From Phlebopus portentosus (taxonomy: Eukaryota; Basidiomycota; Agaricomycetes; Boletales; Boletinellaceae): DNA of 64,000 bases. The stretch spans positions 744,001-808,000 of the forward strand of contig JAYXKI010000006.1 in assembly GCA_037892935.1 (NCBI GenBank), written 5' to 3'. Below the pieces are notes generated by a model. It saw only the letters and a list, made by a program, of their open reading frames with translations, made no database searches and was not told where the DNA came from. Made by a program: the position numbers and the translations under genes. Numbering within the stretch: position 1 is the stretch's first letter; every line of letters begins with the position of its first letter. Of this stretch, positions 46,161 to 60,003 are shown in pieces.

Positions 46161-47695
46161 TTAATAGCCTCTCCGTTCCTTTTCTTTCTTCTTCCTGCGT
46201 TTCTCCTCCTCATGGCGCCTTTCTTCCTCCTCAGCCAACTCGTCTTCTTTCTTGGCAATCCTCGCACTAAGTTACAACGATAGTAACGTGAGCCCCTGAA
46301 AAACAGATGGATCCGATCAACGCACCTCCTCATTTCCTCTCTTCTCAATGCTTCCGCATCGGCTTCCATATCATCGTCCTCATCACTGAAGACATCGTTC
46401 TGAATATACTGGTTTCTGTCCTTTCCGAACAGTTTCCAGATTTCTGAACTGATGTCGTTACGAGTCGAAGATCCGGCAGGCCGACGTTTCACAGGTGGCG
46501 GAGATCCGTCGTCGGATAGCGAACCGTCAGAGTCTGATAATGAGTCCGACCGCGCTCGTTTTCTATATGCAGAAGATGGAACCTTCCCCGTATTGGAAGA
46601 CACGTGGGAAACATGCGAAGTGGCTGATTTTGACGAGACCGTCGATTTCGTTGACGCCGAGTTGTTACCCTTGTTGATTTTCGAGAATGACACTAAATTG
46701 ACAGGATCAGGCTTGACAATGGTCACTTTCGTGCGAGGCTCCTTCCGCTCGGAAGTCTGAGCACTAGCGCCATTTATTCGAGGCTGTGTAGAGGCGGATG
46801 ACCTCGGTGGTGCCACGCACTCTTTAGACCGAGGACGCGGTGATTGCGAGGCTCTCGTCTCCGGACTGGGCGACGGCGAAGGGACCGACGCAACTTTCTT
46901 CATTTTCTTCTGTTCTCCGAACCAGTCAAACCCATTCTTCCGCGCTTCTTCGCCGCCAATGACCTTCACTTCCTTCTTCTTCTGCAAGTCCGTCACAATC
47001 TCGTCAATTGTGCGCACGTCACGTTTCGTAGTGCCTAGCCGCATAAGTGTAGGTGGCATAGCAGCAAGCTTCTTCCTTATATTACTTAGGCTTTCAGCAT
47101 TACTGCCAGAGCCTCCATGCTGCGGGTGACGTGGCTCCTGAGATCGAGGGGATGATGATTCCGAAAGATTCGTTACTGCGCCAGCTCTGTATGATCTCTT
47201 AAGACTTTGTGAAGTTGGACTAGAGTGGCCTTTCCTCGCCGATGGAAAGCTCTTGTTGAGGTCCGAAAGGAGCTTTCGTTGTCGTTTCTCCTCCCTTGTC
47301 AGAACCAAGCCACCTACGTCCTCGCCATCATCATCTGAGCCACCATGGCCTTTACGACTTCGAGCTCCACCACCTGAAGATCCGCCTGCTCGACGATCTT
47401 TTCCATAAACCAGATTCCTTCGCTGCTCCTCCTCTCGCTGCCGGATCAGTTCCTCCTTTCCTCGCCGATCCTCCTCCTGCTTTTGCTTTCGCTCTTCCGC
47501 CTGCTGTTGCTCCTCGAGCTTCTTCTTTATAAGCCTCACTTGGAACTCTCGATCCCGTTTGTCCTTCTCCATCTGTTCCTTCTTCCTCTGCTCTTCCTTC
47601 CGTCTCTTCTCCTGAATAATCTGCTGCGTGGCGGCAACCGAATCCTGAGTCTGCGCGGCGCTTAACGCCATTAATTCAGCAAAACGAGCGGACAT
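46161..47695 (-). CDS. SPT2: SPT2 chromatin protein
   Basis: SPT2 is a histone H3/H4 chaperone that travels with RNA polymerase II and restores chromatin. Two exons (46326-47695 and 46161-46266) give 491 residues. The N-terminus (MSARFAELMALSAAQTQDSV) is followed by a long charged coiled coil rich in E, K and Q, then a basic disordered region. The conserved SPT2 domain lies at the C-terminus: SSEIWKLFGKDRNQYIQNDV, then FSDEDDDMEADAEALRREEM, continued after the 59 nt intron as RSARIAKKEDELAEEEERRH and a KKKEKERRGY end. The start is chosen at 47695 because the upstream extension (to 47806) is not conserved-looking. It reads in the same direction as the esterase downstream of its promoter, but independently. 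Confidence 0.92.
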
Positions 47696-47945
47696 GATTG
47701 ATGACTTAAAGAGTGGGTAGGCAAGAATAAACGAGAAAGAGACTGATCTTTGAGTTGGACGAGGGCAGGTGGCAAGGTTGTGGGTAGTGTACAACTCCGA
47801 TGTCACAGCACAGTGCTCTCAAATATATTCAAATTATGTAAGCAAACGATGATCAGCGGGGCTCAAACCGGCGCCCATAAAGAGCCACAAACTAAAATCA
47901 GGGCTGTCAGGACAGGACAATAGGGATTGCGACGCTTCTCTTTCA

Positions 47946-50281
<2,336 letters not shown>

Positions 50282-51006
50282 CGACGTTTGAAGGGCTTTG
50301 AAGGAGCTCAGGTCCGGTCCGGATTTGATCTTGCATTTTATGTTATAGAGTCGGCAGAAAACGTTCTGGGTCATGCGAAATATCGTGGATTTGTGTGCCG
50401 GTAAGGCAAGTAAAGATGGTTTATTCAGCGCAGCTAGTGCGCGTCATCAGAATTTCCCTGTAGAATTTTGGGCACTTCCTAACCTCGTTGGCTATAGAAG
50501 AAGCCTCTATCTTTAGTCGTGCACTCGGAAGTGAAGCCGAATTATGAGAACACAGGTCCACCGGTCGGGTTAGAGAAGCATCTGTCTATTCAGGTACTAG
50601 GACTTGAGCAAACTCACCAGTGGCATCCTAGCCAAGACCAGATACGAAAGCTTGTCAAATTTCAGTAGGATAGACTGGATAGCCTATACTTGGGTGTCCG
50701 GAAAGTTTTTCTCAGCATAATCGTGGCGTCAAGTGGTGGAAGAAGATCAAGAAGGTCGTGACGACAAAATGGAAGACGGTCCGCTAATTTATATTTAACC
50801 ACATCACATGTTACTCACAGAGGATGGTTGGCTCTGATCGGTTGCAATGACCAGCAAAGCCGCATCATCGGAGCCGTGAGCTACGTTACTTTGCTCGACA
50901 TGCGAGCAGGATAATATTCGCCCTCTAGCATTTTCGAGCTCAATGATTCATCTCACGTAGAATTTTCTGGATGCAGTCCCCGCCGATGCCATATGTCGAA
51001 GGCATG

Positions 51007-51241
51007 CCGGCAATGGAAGCAGCAGTCCCTTCTGAAGACGGCCCGTTCGAATGGCCTTTGAGGTGACATCGTGAAGCCGACCATGTAAGAAGGAATTATA
51101 TCCTTAGTACGGCCCCGAAATCCAGTAAATACTGTACCTAACGGCCGGTAATAGAAGCAGAAATATTGTCTGATGACGGCTCGTTTAAATGTGTCTTGAG
51201 GTGATATCGTAAAGCCAATGATATAGGAAGGGACCTATCTC
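51007..51241 (+). repeat. Imperfect direct repeat (about 97 bp, two copies)
   Basis: 51007-51103 and 51145-51241 align along their length, for example GACGGCCCGTTCGAAT against GACGGCTCGTTTAAAT and GAGGTGACATCGTGAAGCC against GAGGTGATATCGTAAAGCC. Many differences are C-to-T or G-to-A from the first copy to the second. Confidence 0.7.
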
Positions 51242-51944
51242 TTTGTCTCTTTAAGGGCGATGGAGATTGATAATGCGCTCACGAAATAAATATTGCATCT
51301 AATGCAAGAAAAGCCTTCCTTATAGTGAACTCTCTCGACGTAAGCATTGCAGGGCAGGCGCAGATACAAGTCTGCTTCTGAAAGAAGATTATGCGTGATG
51401 ATTTGAAATGAAATTCATGTTCCTCGGCTTTATTTGATAGACCTAGCTGGCAAAAGTCTGCATGTTCTCATGATCGGGAGGTGGTCGTTGGTTGATGAGA
51501 TGAAGCAGCACTGAAGGCGAGCAAGGGCAGTGGTCGCGGAATATTCCGGTAATCACGTGCTATCTATTGCCTATTTCGCGAATTCGTTCCCACTCACTTG
51601 CAGAATCCAGACTACCACTAGTGCCGCTGACCCACGATTTACTGCTTGTTTGCTGTATAGATTTCATCGGAATTACTTCCAGGAGCTCCTCTCAAGTTCT
51701 ATATTCGGCACCTGCCCCACTTCTGGTCAGCTGCTGATTGAGAAGTTCCAGAATGTTTGAATCAGTTACTTCTGTGGCACGAGACCCGGAAGATGAGTTC
51801 ATTAGACAAGGTTCAATTTTGCTTGCTACTCAAATCCCATTGTTCTAAGCTGAAAACCTATTCTCGGAATCTACACTGCCAAAGGGAACGGAAAACATTC
51901 CTGATCGTTACTTATCAGTGAGGATTAGGTGTTGACACGGTAGC

Positions 51945-51952
51945 TATATAAG
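51945..51952 (+). promoter_or_regulatory. TATA box of first oxygenase gene
   Basis: TATATAAG lies 59 bp before the ATG at 52011, a usual distance for a fungal gene with a short leader. Confidence 0.5.
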
Positions 51953-52010
51953 CTCGATATCCACAGGCCCCTCTCATAGTAGAACAGCCGGGTTTTTCTG
52001 TAATCCCAGA

Positions 52011-53259
52011 ATGCCTGGACTAACGCTCCCTTCATTCCCGGAGAACATCCCAACTCATCCTCTTCTGGTCATTGATTATGAACTTCTCCAGACTGGGAAC
52101 TCGAAAGAGATCGATAAGCTTTGGAAAGCCGCGACTGAGCTGGGCTTTTGGTAGTACGTGTCGCAGTTCGGGTTTTACAATGCTTTGGCATAATGCTATA
52201 CAGCCTAAAGAATCACGGCGCTAATGAAGAAGTCGACGGTATGTTCGAAATGGGGGAGGAAACTATGGATCTCCCGTTGGAAGAGAAGATGAAGTTTGAA
52301 CAAGGAGAAGATGGCAGGTCCTGTGGGTAAGGAGCGACCATCATCCGTAAGAGGCTTGAACATAACTCTGACTCCTACCAAGATACAAAGCATTAGGCAC
52401 CTATGCGACGAACGAATACGGAAACCCAGATAATGTTGAATTCATAAACATTTCTAAGGAAGACGCGCTCGCATATCCAAGAGTTGTACAGCGAACCTAT
52501 CCGTCGACGGTCACCGCGCACATGGAGAAGATCATTACACCCTTCGTACGGAAGTCACTTGCAGTCATTGACACGATTCTCTCTGTTTTCGAGAAGAAAC
52601 TTGAACTCCCGGCAAGTACACTCCTGGAGCTCCACTCTCACACGGGCTTCAGTGGCTCCGAGGCCCGTTGCATCAAGAGCCCTCCGAAGTATGCGAATAA
52701 CGGAGGAACTGTTGATAAGGAAAAAGTATCTCTCGGTGCTCACACTGACTTCGGGTCGATTTCCTTCCTTCATAATCGCCTGGGCGGATTGCAAGTGCTT
52801 CGTCCAGGTAGCCCTGATTGGCAGTATGTTCGCCCAATACCAGGACACGCAGTCTGCAATATTGGGGATGCGCTTGCAGTGTATTCCGGTGGCATTTTAC
52901 GTTCAAACATGCATCGTATCGTGCCGCCTCCCGGCGTGCAAAGTGCATACACTCGATGGTCTGTAGTATTCTTCTCGCGCCCAGCACATGGCGCAGAACT
53001 CCGGGCCTTGGACGAGAGTCCTGCAGTGAAAGAAGCTCTTGCTCACATGAGTCCCGAAGACCGGGCAAAGTATCAACCCAACGTGACGCAGGGCGAATGG
53101 TACATTAGGAGGATGGTAAAGCAGAGAGTCAGCAAGATAAAAGTAAGCATACTTAGTTCGTTTTTAGTTATTAATTAAGTGACGTGCTAATGATATCTGC
53201 AGAGTCCCGAGGATTGGTACGCAAGTAGGGGAATGGAACACAAACCCAAAATTATTTAA
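52011..53259 (+). CDS. 2-oxoglutarate/Fe(II) oxygenase A (isopenicillin N synthase-like)
   Basis: This is a non-haem iron oxygenase of the IPNS / plant-type DIOX family, which uses O2 and usually 2-oxoglutarate to oxidise small molecules. Four exons (52011-52153, 52204-52326, 52383-53142, 53203-53259) give 360 residues. The N-terminal DIOX_N part has LLVIDYELLQTG, ATELGFWYLKNHGA and EEKMKFEQG. The catalytic part has the iron ligands in LGAHTDFGSISFLHN (His, Asp) and SNMHRIVPPPG (His), and the oxoglutarate arginine in TRWSVVFFSRP (RxS). It ends EDWYASRGMEHKPKII. Exon lengths are the same as in copy B and the same except for three bases in copy C. No neighbouring biosynthetic core enzyme is present, so the substrate is unknown; secondary metabolism or detoxification are possible. 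Confidence 0.9.
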
Positions 53260-53748
53260 GTCCTTATCGAGGAAGGATGTTTGGGAAGAATGTTTGAATG
53301 TTGTCTCCATGATTAATTGAGCCTTCGAAATGTTGATCAAGGCAAATTTGAAACGCAATTTTAGACAATGCTGTCGTCAAATTATGCGGTACCTAGTGGT
53401 GAGTGGCAAATCCTATGGTCCGGGCTACGCAAAATTTTGATGAACGGACTGGTCCAACTCCGGAACAACATGCTGTATGCGGTTTAACTGCTACAGCATA
53501 CATTGCTGCGCATCGAGGAGAGCTCGGTATGCTCGAATCCATGTCCCTTCGTGACAGTGGAGCTACCAGGCATCCGCTAGGCTCGAATCCGTGTCCCTTC
53601 GTGATAGCGGTTGTAAGTAATGGTCTGCTCGAATACAGTGTCGATAGAGACTGATCTGGATGGAAGTGCTGAACTCAGCTGCGCAGCATGTGAATTGAAC
53701 GCGGTACGCACCTGAAGTAAAAATTTACTGACGATATAGTGCTGTATA
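53260..53748. other. Intergenic with a short duplicated segment
   Basis: 489 bp. GCTCGAATCCATGTCCCTTC (53531) recurs with one change at 53581 (GCTCGAATCCGTGTCCCTTC), a direct repeat of about 27 bp at 50 bp spacing. No gene is recognised. Confidence 0.5.
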
Positions 53749-56700
53749 TCAGCAATTTGGGATCTGGATTTGCCCGAGCGGCAGACGACTCCTTGAACTT
53801 CCCTCCGAAAAACTCTCCGTGACTCCCGATTCAGCCGCCTCGCAAACTAGCTCGTACTTCTTGTCCAAAGCGTCGAGCATGGCATGGAGCCTTGCTGTCT
53901 TGTTCTTCAGCTCGCTGTCTCGCGGTATGTTCAATCTGTTATTTTTGTATTTCCTCAGCTTATCGAGTTGATTTTTCAGGTCGGTACTTTTCATCAATTT
54001 TATCGCTTCTCGGTCCAGCTCGACGGCAAGTCCTCGGAGTTCCTCATCTCGTTCCTGTCGTCTTTGGTCCCTCGCATTGCGCTTCTGCCGTTTGTCATTC
54101 GATTCTCTCACGTTCTCGTCGATAACTTCTCGGCGCCGTTTCCTATCTGGTTTCATCGCGTCCACCCTACGCGCTTCTTGTCTCAAAAAGCGACTATGTT
54201 CCTTGGCCGTGAGTTTTGTCTCGATAAAATTTTCCGTATTGTTTCTTCTGTATCTGAAAAGCGCATTGAATAGCTTCAAAGAACCATTAGGATTCTTTTT
54301 CGCGAAGACGCGATAGGAGCCAAGGGCTCCTTCATTCGCATCATTTGTAGCAGGCATCCAGACCTGCTGACGCTCTCCTTCAGTAAGTGCCGCAATGGCT
54401 CCGTCGTCGTTAAATTCCGCTGAGAATCTCTCCCAGGTATCCAAAGCACCTCGCAGGAAGGCCTTAAACAGGTCCTCCAGCATTGGGAGCTTGGATTCGG
54501 CAATGAGGTTTTGTATCGACCTGATTGTATCAGGGCGGTCCCAGGCCTCATTTCCACTTAGAGTGGCTTCTTGAGGGCTGGAATCTGGTGATATGATGAT
54601 CGTAGGATCGTCTATCAGCTTGTTTATGTGCGACTTGACCTTTTGCGATCAAGGTAAGCACATGTATGGTTGACTTGTTGAACGTAGACTTACTTTCTGC
54701 AATAAAGGACCTAGTTCCAGGGCATTCACGTCCTCCAAGCCGGTACCGCGCACAGAAGCTATATAGGGGACAGAAACGGCTTCCCTGTATAATGCAAAAC
54801 AGGCCAGCTCTGTCAAAGTCGGTGGGTCATTGAGCGCCTTCAATACGTTAGATTCCATATGATTCAACCCCGGGTTTTTTTTAGAAAACTCGATATACTT
54901 CATAAATCCGATATAAAACGAAAGGTGGGCCAGCGTTTCTGCCGCAGCATCGAGATATGATGAGTATCGAGTGTTCGAGGTTTGAGGATAATTGCCCCCG
55001 TATCCGAGATGGACAATGGAATAGTCTCGAAAGATATGGTGATAGCCTGTCACAATTCCAGACTCGAGTAAGCACCTATACAATAGATCCTAGCTGAGTA
55101 TAGACTGACCGATTTTTTCATTAGTATTGTTCAGAAGGAGACCCATCAGAAGACCGGTCTTCATCCCACCGCCCCTCGACAGTTCACGGGCTCGCTTCTC
55201 AGCAGCTGTTTCTTTTCGTGTGCCGCTTGTATCCTCGTTCTCCACATCCTCCGATTCCTCCAATTCTGCAAGCTCCAGAACGGCATCATTGTCCTTATTC
55301 GCTAGTAAGGTAGGTGAACAATCGTGTTTCATCCATTCTAATCGCATCGCCTCATCTCCTCCTTTCACAGCGTTCAGGTCTTTATGCATTCCGCACCCAG
55401 CCCAGACAAACATGCGGGCTTGTCTCCGTTCCTCCTCGGTAAGTTCATCAAGCGCCCGGTCCGCAAGCGACTCGCAAAGCTCATTCATCATCTTCATGTC
55501 CTTTTCCTTCTTCGCTTCCTCAGTCAGTTCCTCCCAGGCCGTTTCGCCACCGAGTCCATAAATGACCTTTCTCCTAGCTTCAAGAACAAGCGCGTACCTC
55601 TCGTCCACAGGCTGGGAGTGCAGGTACTTCGCTCCAAGGCCCCGGAGCGTCATTTCTTGCTTCCAAGACTCCAGAAGGCGATGTTTTGCCTTCTGGTCTT
55701 CCGCATGGTCTCCGTGAGTACCGTGATACTTGATAGCAAGAAATGAGCTGCTGAGTGGGAGCTCAGGACCACCGGGCTGGGATGCCAGTGGACTCCGATT
55801 GAACTGGTCGACGATTTCCTCCATATAGGTAAGTTCTTCTTGTACTTGCGTTTCTGATCGATGATTCGGGGCCAGTTGTAGGTTTGCAAAACGAACGTGT
55901 CGAGTTGATGGTGGGGAACCATCAGTTGAGGGAAGTAATATGTTGTAGTGAAAGGCATCAAAATTTTGCGCCTTGTCTGTCGTTCCATCTCCCCCTGTCG
56001 TAAATCCTGGGCTCTATAGGTAAGTTGTTCTTTGTTATACATTCCAATCGCTAACTTACCTTTGCTTTCCATCAATTCTACAGCATTTTGCAAGTTGGAT
56101 GCCACATACGTTTCTCCAACAATACGTCGAACGGTTCGAAGACTCGGTATGCGAATTTTTGCTTTTGATTCTCCAAAGTTGACACCCAAAATCTCACAGT
56201 AAGCCTGAATGAATATCCCAAGCGCAGAGCCGCATTTCGACAAGGCTATCCCAAGGGATGCTAGCTTTCGAATGATGGCTCGAATTTCATCCCTGAAGAT
56301 GCCATCCTGGGTAAGTCGAATTGCCTTGAATGCCTTCGTTTTGAACTCCTTGAGCTGATGAATTTGCTCTTTGGACCGCGAAACCTGAGTCTGAAGGCCA
56401 CGGCACTTCTCTCTCAACATCAGAATGTCGTCTTGCAGTTCTGTAAGCTTCTTGTAATGTTCCTCCTCTATTTGCTGATTTTCGGCCATTAGGACGCATA
56501 TCTGCTCCCTTAGGGCATGTACCTGGCCTTCTACAAGAGCGGAGGGTCCGTTTGCAAGCCAGGTAACTTGACTCTTGTACAGGGAGGCTTCTGCGCGCAG
56601 TGCACCAGCCTTCCTTTCGAGTTCGGTAAGTTTTTCGTTGTTGTCTGCAACTACTTCCTCTAAGCGTCGATTCTCCTCCTTCATGCTTAAAACTCGCCCC

Positions 56701-57020
56701 TCCAGGTATTTTATCTTTCGTCTGGCACCTCTGAGTCCCTGAAATGAATCGGACTTCCGACCTTGGGCCTTTATGAGACGATTTGAGGTAGAACAAAGTA
56801 AGTTCCTTGCTTTTTTGAGTTGTTGTCTGAGTGACTCATTCTTGTCCGACAGGCTCCCGACTTGGGCCTGTAGACTATCCAAATGGCCCCCAGAAGTAGA
56901 ATGTGAGTGTTTAGGCTGATTGCTGCGCTTTTCTTTTCTCAAACGTATTCTGGCCAGTCGATCGTTACGAACTTCCGCAAGTGCCGAGTTCTGCAAGTCT
57001 GTCCGAGGCTCCTTTACCAT
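53749..57020 (-). CDS. Large coiled-coil protein of a repetitive Agaricomycete family, probably transposon-borne
   Basis: Four exons (56060-57020, 55110-56006, 54694-55046, 53749-54639) give an open frame of 1033 residues. Residues 50-220 form a long coiled coil (LEGRVLSMKEENRRLEEVVA and similar). Then come conserved blocks: CEILGVNFGESKAKIR, RRIVGETYVASNLQNAVELM, FTTGGDGTTDKAQNFDAFHY, MFVWAGCGMHKDLNAVKGGD, LLANKDNDAVL, YPQTSNTRYSSYLDAAAETL, TLTELACFALYREAVSVPY and ATNDANEGALGSYRVF. From memory, proteins with these blocks occur in many copies in mushroom genomes. They may be transposase-like (the DGTT and TNDANEG aspartates would be candidate catalytic residues), but no function is established that I know. 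The gene sits between two otherwise tandem oxygenase genes, on the opposite strand, as an insertion would. Terminal repeats were not found. Confidence 0.75.
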
Positions 57021-58061
57021 CTGCAAGCCAATATATATATATAAGCATGTAAAATACTACTATATATCCAATAGAAGCTCTTACAGATGAGATATGACTG
57101 CAGAAATTGAATTGTGTAGCGTTTTTGCATGTTCGAAGCACCTGGTTGGAAATTCAACATTGACTTCTATCAATCACGTGCTCAATTATTGCCTTTTTTT
57201 GTCCTTACTTCTTGATCGGCGCTGGCTTGCATCTGAGAGCAAACAAATGTTGCCTTCCTCCATCCACAAAAGAAAAAATTACTTTCAATGCATAATTAAG
57301 CCTTTTCCATGATAATAAATCGAATCCTTCAAAAATTCCTCAAAAATTCCACCTAGTTTTCGAGGAGATGTATGTAAACAGTTTATATCTTGCTGAATTT
57401 TCGATGTTTCAAGATTTCCTTCAAAAAATCTGAATCTATGATATCAAAAACCCCCATCCATGAAAATACCATAATATTTATCTTATTGTGCAGTACAGAA
57501 CATGCAGGCAAAAGTCGACTTCAAGAACTGGAGAATTCACACGGCTCGGCTTCCACGCGGCATCTCTAAGCGAGGTCGTGGGAATGCGCAGATTTTTATT
57601 GACCGTTGCTCGTCACCATACCTAGGAGGTCTCCAGGTAGTTCTTACGTAAGCTTTCAATGATGCGGCATTTCTTCCACTCTACCAATTGCAATTCCGTT
57701 TCCCGATGGCCGCTAGACATATAGTCATATGCCACTGCGAAAGTCGTTTACGGGCTCAAATTTGATTTTTCTGTGACACGATCAGTACTTTTTTTTTGGA
57801 CAAGGTTCATTATCACGGACTCACTCGGTGTTCGAAGTCCATCGGCCGGTCCCAAATACATTGAACGATTCTTGTATCACACGGCACACAAGAATAGGGA
57901 TTTGAATAGCGATGATTCCCATGCGTGTTCAACAGCCAAGAGCTAACTTACCAGTGGTTTTGGTAGCTGCGGTAGCAGTTCCTCTCACCCCTGTTATCAA
58001 AGCCGACCAGTGAAAGAGCCTTTCTGAGCTTACTGCCTTCATTGAACTTGTCCAATTCGCT
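57021..58061. other. Intergenic
   Basis: 1.0 kb, A/T-rich, with a (TA)n run at about 57033-57045. It contains the promoter of oxygenase B and possibly the end of the inserted element. No gene is seen. Confidence 0.45.
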
Positions 58062-59313
58062 ATGCCTGGTCTAACACTCCCTCCGTTTCCTGACAATCTT
58101 CCGACGCATCCTCTCCTGGTTATCGACTATGAGCTCCTCAAGAATGGAGACTCTGAAGAAATCGAGAGACTCTGGAAAGCTGCGACAGAACTTGGCTTCT
58201 GGTAGTGAGTACTGTATTCTGATCCCTTTTCATGATGTTTTTAAGTGCCTTGAAGCCTGAAGAATCATGGCGCCGATCGCGAAGTGGAAGGCATGTTCGA
58301 GATGGGAGAGGAAACCATGGATCTCCCATTAGAGGAGAAGCTGAAGTATGAGTACGCCGAAGGCATAGAGACTTCCGGGTACAGATTCGCTGTCATAATC
58401 AACTAGGTTTTGTTGGAATGCTGATATTCCCCAAGATACAAAGCACTAGGCACCTATGCTACCAGCGAGTATGGAACTCCCGACAACGTCGAGTTTATCA
58501 ATATTTCCAGAGAGGATGCACTTGCGTATCCAAAGGTCATCCATCGCGCTTATCCCTCGACGGTTGTTGCGCGCATGGAACCGACTATCATTCCTTTTGT
58601 TCACAAGTCTCTTGCGGTCATTGATACGATTCTTTCTGTCTTCGAGAAGAAACTGGACCTACCAACCGGTACACTTCTTAAGCTCCACGCACATACAGAC
58701 CGTAGTGGCTCTGAGGCTCGTACCATCAAAAGTCCTCCGAAGTATAGGAACAATGGTGGAGCCATCGAAAAGGAGAAACTGTCTCTTGGAGCCCATACTG
58801 ATATCGGGTCGCTCTCTTTCCTCCATAATCGTCTGGGCGGTTTGCAAGTATTCCCTCCAAATAGCGCAGACTGGCAATACGTTCACCCGATTCCTGGGCA
58901 TGCAATCTGTAACATCGGCGACGCGCTCTCCTTATTCTCTGGTGGTATTCTCCGTTCCAACATGCACCGAGTTGTCCCACCTCCAGGCGCTCAAGGTACT
59001 TATCCTCGGTGGTCTGTGGTGTTCTTCTGTCGTCCAGGACATGATATGAAGTTAAATGCTTTGGAAGAGAGCCCTGTCATCCGAGATGCGCTTGTACGCA
59101 TGAGTCCCGAAGAAAAGGGAAAGTATAAACCAAACGTGACGCAGGGCGAGTGGTATAATAGGAGAATCATCAAGCAGAGAGCTAGCAACGTGAAAGTGAG
59201 TACTTCTGACAGTCCAGTTGGAGAAGAGCTACGCTGATGATAAGATCCAAACGCAGAGGCCTGAGGATTGGTATTCGAGCAGAGGAATGGAGCACACACC
59301 GAATATAATCTGA
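58062..59313 (+). CDS. 2-oxoglutarate/Fe(II) oxygenase B (isopenicillin N synthase-like)
   Basis: This tandem paralogue of copy A has four exons (58062-58204, 58256-58378, 58436-59195, 59257-59313) of exactly the same lengths, giving 360 residues. Iron ligands are in LGAHTDIGSLSFLHNRLGG and SNMHRVVPPPG, and the oxoglutarate arginine is in YPRWSVVFFCRPG. It ends EDWYSSRGMEHTPNII. Differences from A are spread over the protein, with more change near the disordered GSEARTIKSPPKYRN loop and the surface helix after the RxS strand, so the substrate may differ. Frames and splice sites are intact. Confidence 0.9.
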
Positions 59314-60003
59314 GTTCTCAGTCAGTAATGACTTTAAAAGAATATACTCTCCTGTACATTTACCTACTGGTTTGTGAAAGTTGAAGTCAATTTCACAGAA
59401 AATTGCGGATGGTTATCTTGCATTGTCCTCTATGGTCTATCATATGCTGAGACAGGTATGCACTCATTACCTATCGTTTGGTTAGTACCACGCGCAAGAT
59501 GGCAGCTAAGTTCAATTTCTTTCTCTTCATTACCACAATCCTCTGCGGCAGCCCCATTTGAACATAGCAATACTCTTATCTGCAAGTCCGAGCAATTCTA
59601 AACGGAGTGCATCGGAGAAGCCTCATACCGAAGCATTTTGTGAAAGAAGTTTGGTAGCTTACCTTTTTCAGCCATCATGCCCGTCGAATGACGCTCATGA
59701 GTATAAATATCCCAAATTTTCCCTGGTTTTGAGCTGCCTCTTCCTTGGATAAAGTTATTCCATACTTGAAGTGCAGATACTGTGGATCTTCTATTGCTTC
59801 ATCCAGCTAGTCAGGAATTCTTCAATCCCACGTCGAATAATAGCAACGGCTCACATGAACATTATCCACAGCTGATCGGATCGCACCTGGAATAGGACTC
59901 GTCGACTAAAGTAGACCCCGTTTTTACTTCTACTGTATAAGAACGAGGTCATGAGCTTACCGGAATCGAGCACGACAACTCTTCTGTTTACGTTGTTAAA
60001 TTC
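59314..60003. other. Intergenic, promoter of oxygenase C
   Basis: 690 bp. A TGTATAA box at 59934-59940 lies 64 bp before the ATG at 60004. Nothing else is recognised. Confidence 0.5.

Larger units (their letters stand above)
50282..52010. other. Intergenic with divergent promoters
   Basis: 1.7 kb between the esterase and the first oxygenase, which diverge. It holds an imperfect direct repeat (51007-51241) and a TATA box (51945). A 76-codon frame at 51530-51760 is unsupported. Confidence 0.5.

Noticed and set aside
47860..47900. GGTTTGAGCCC on the minus strand, tRNA T-arm-like
   Set aside because: The T-stem does not pair and no cloverleaf could be drawn.
50282..50374. Longer N-terminus of the esterase (start at 50374)
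   Set aside because: It would bury the signal peptide that begins at 50281, and a secreted start is normal for this family.
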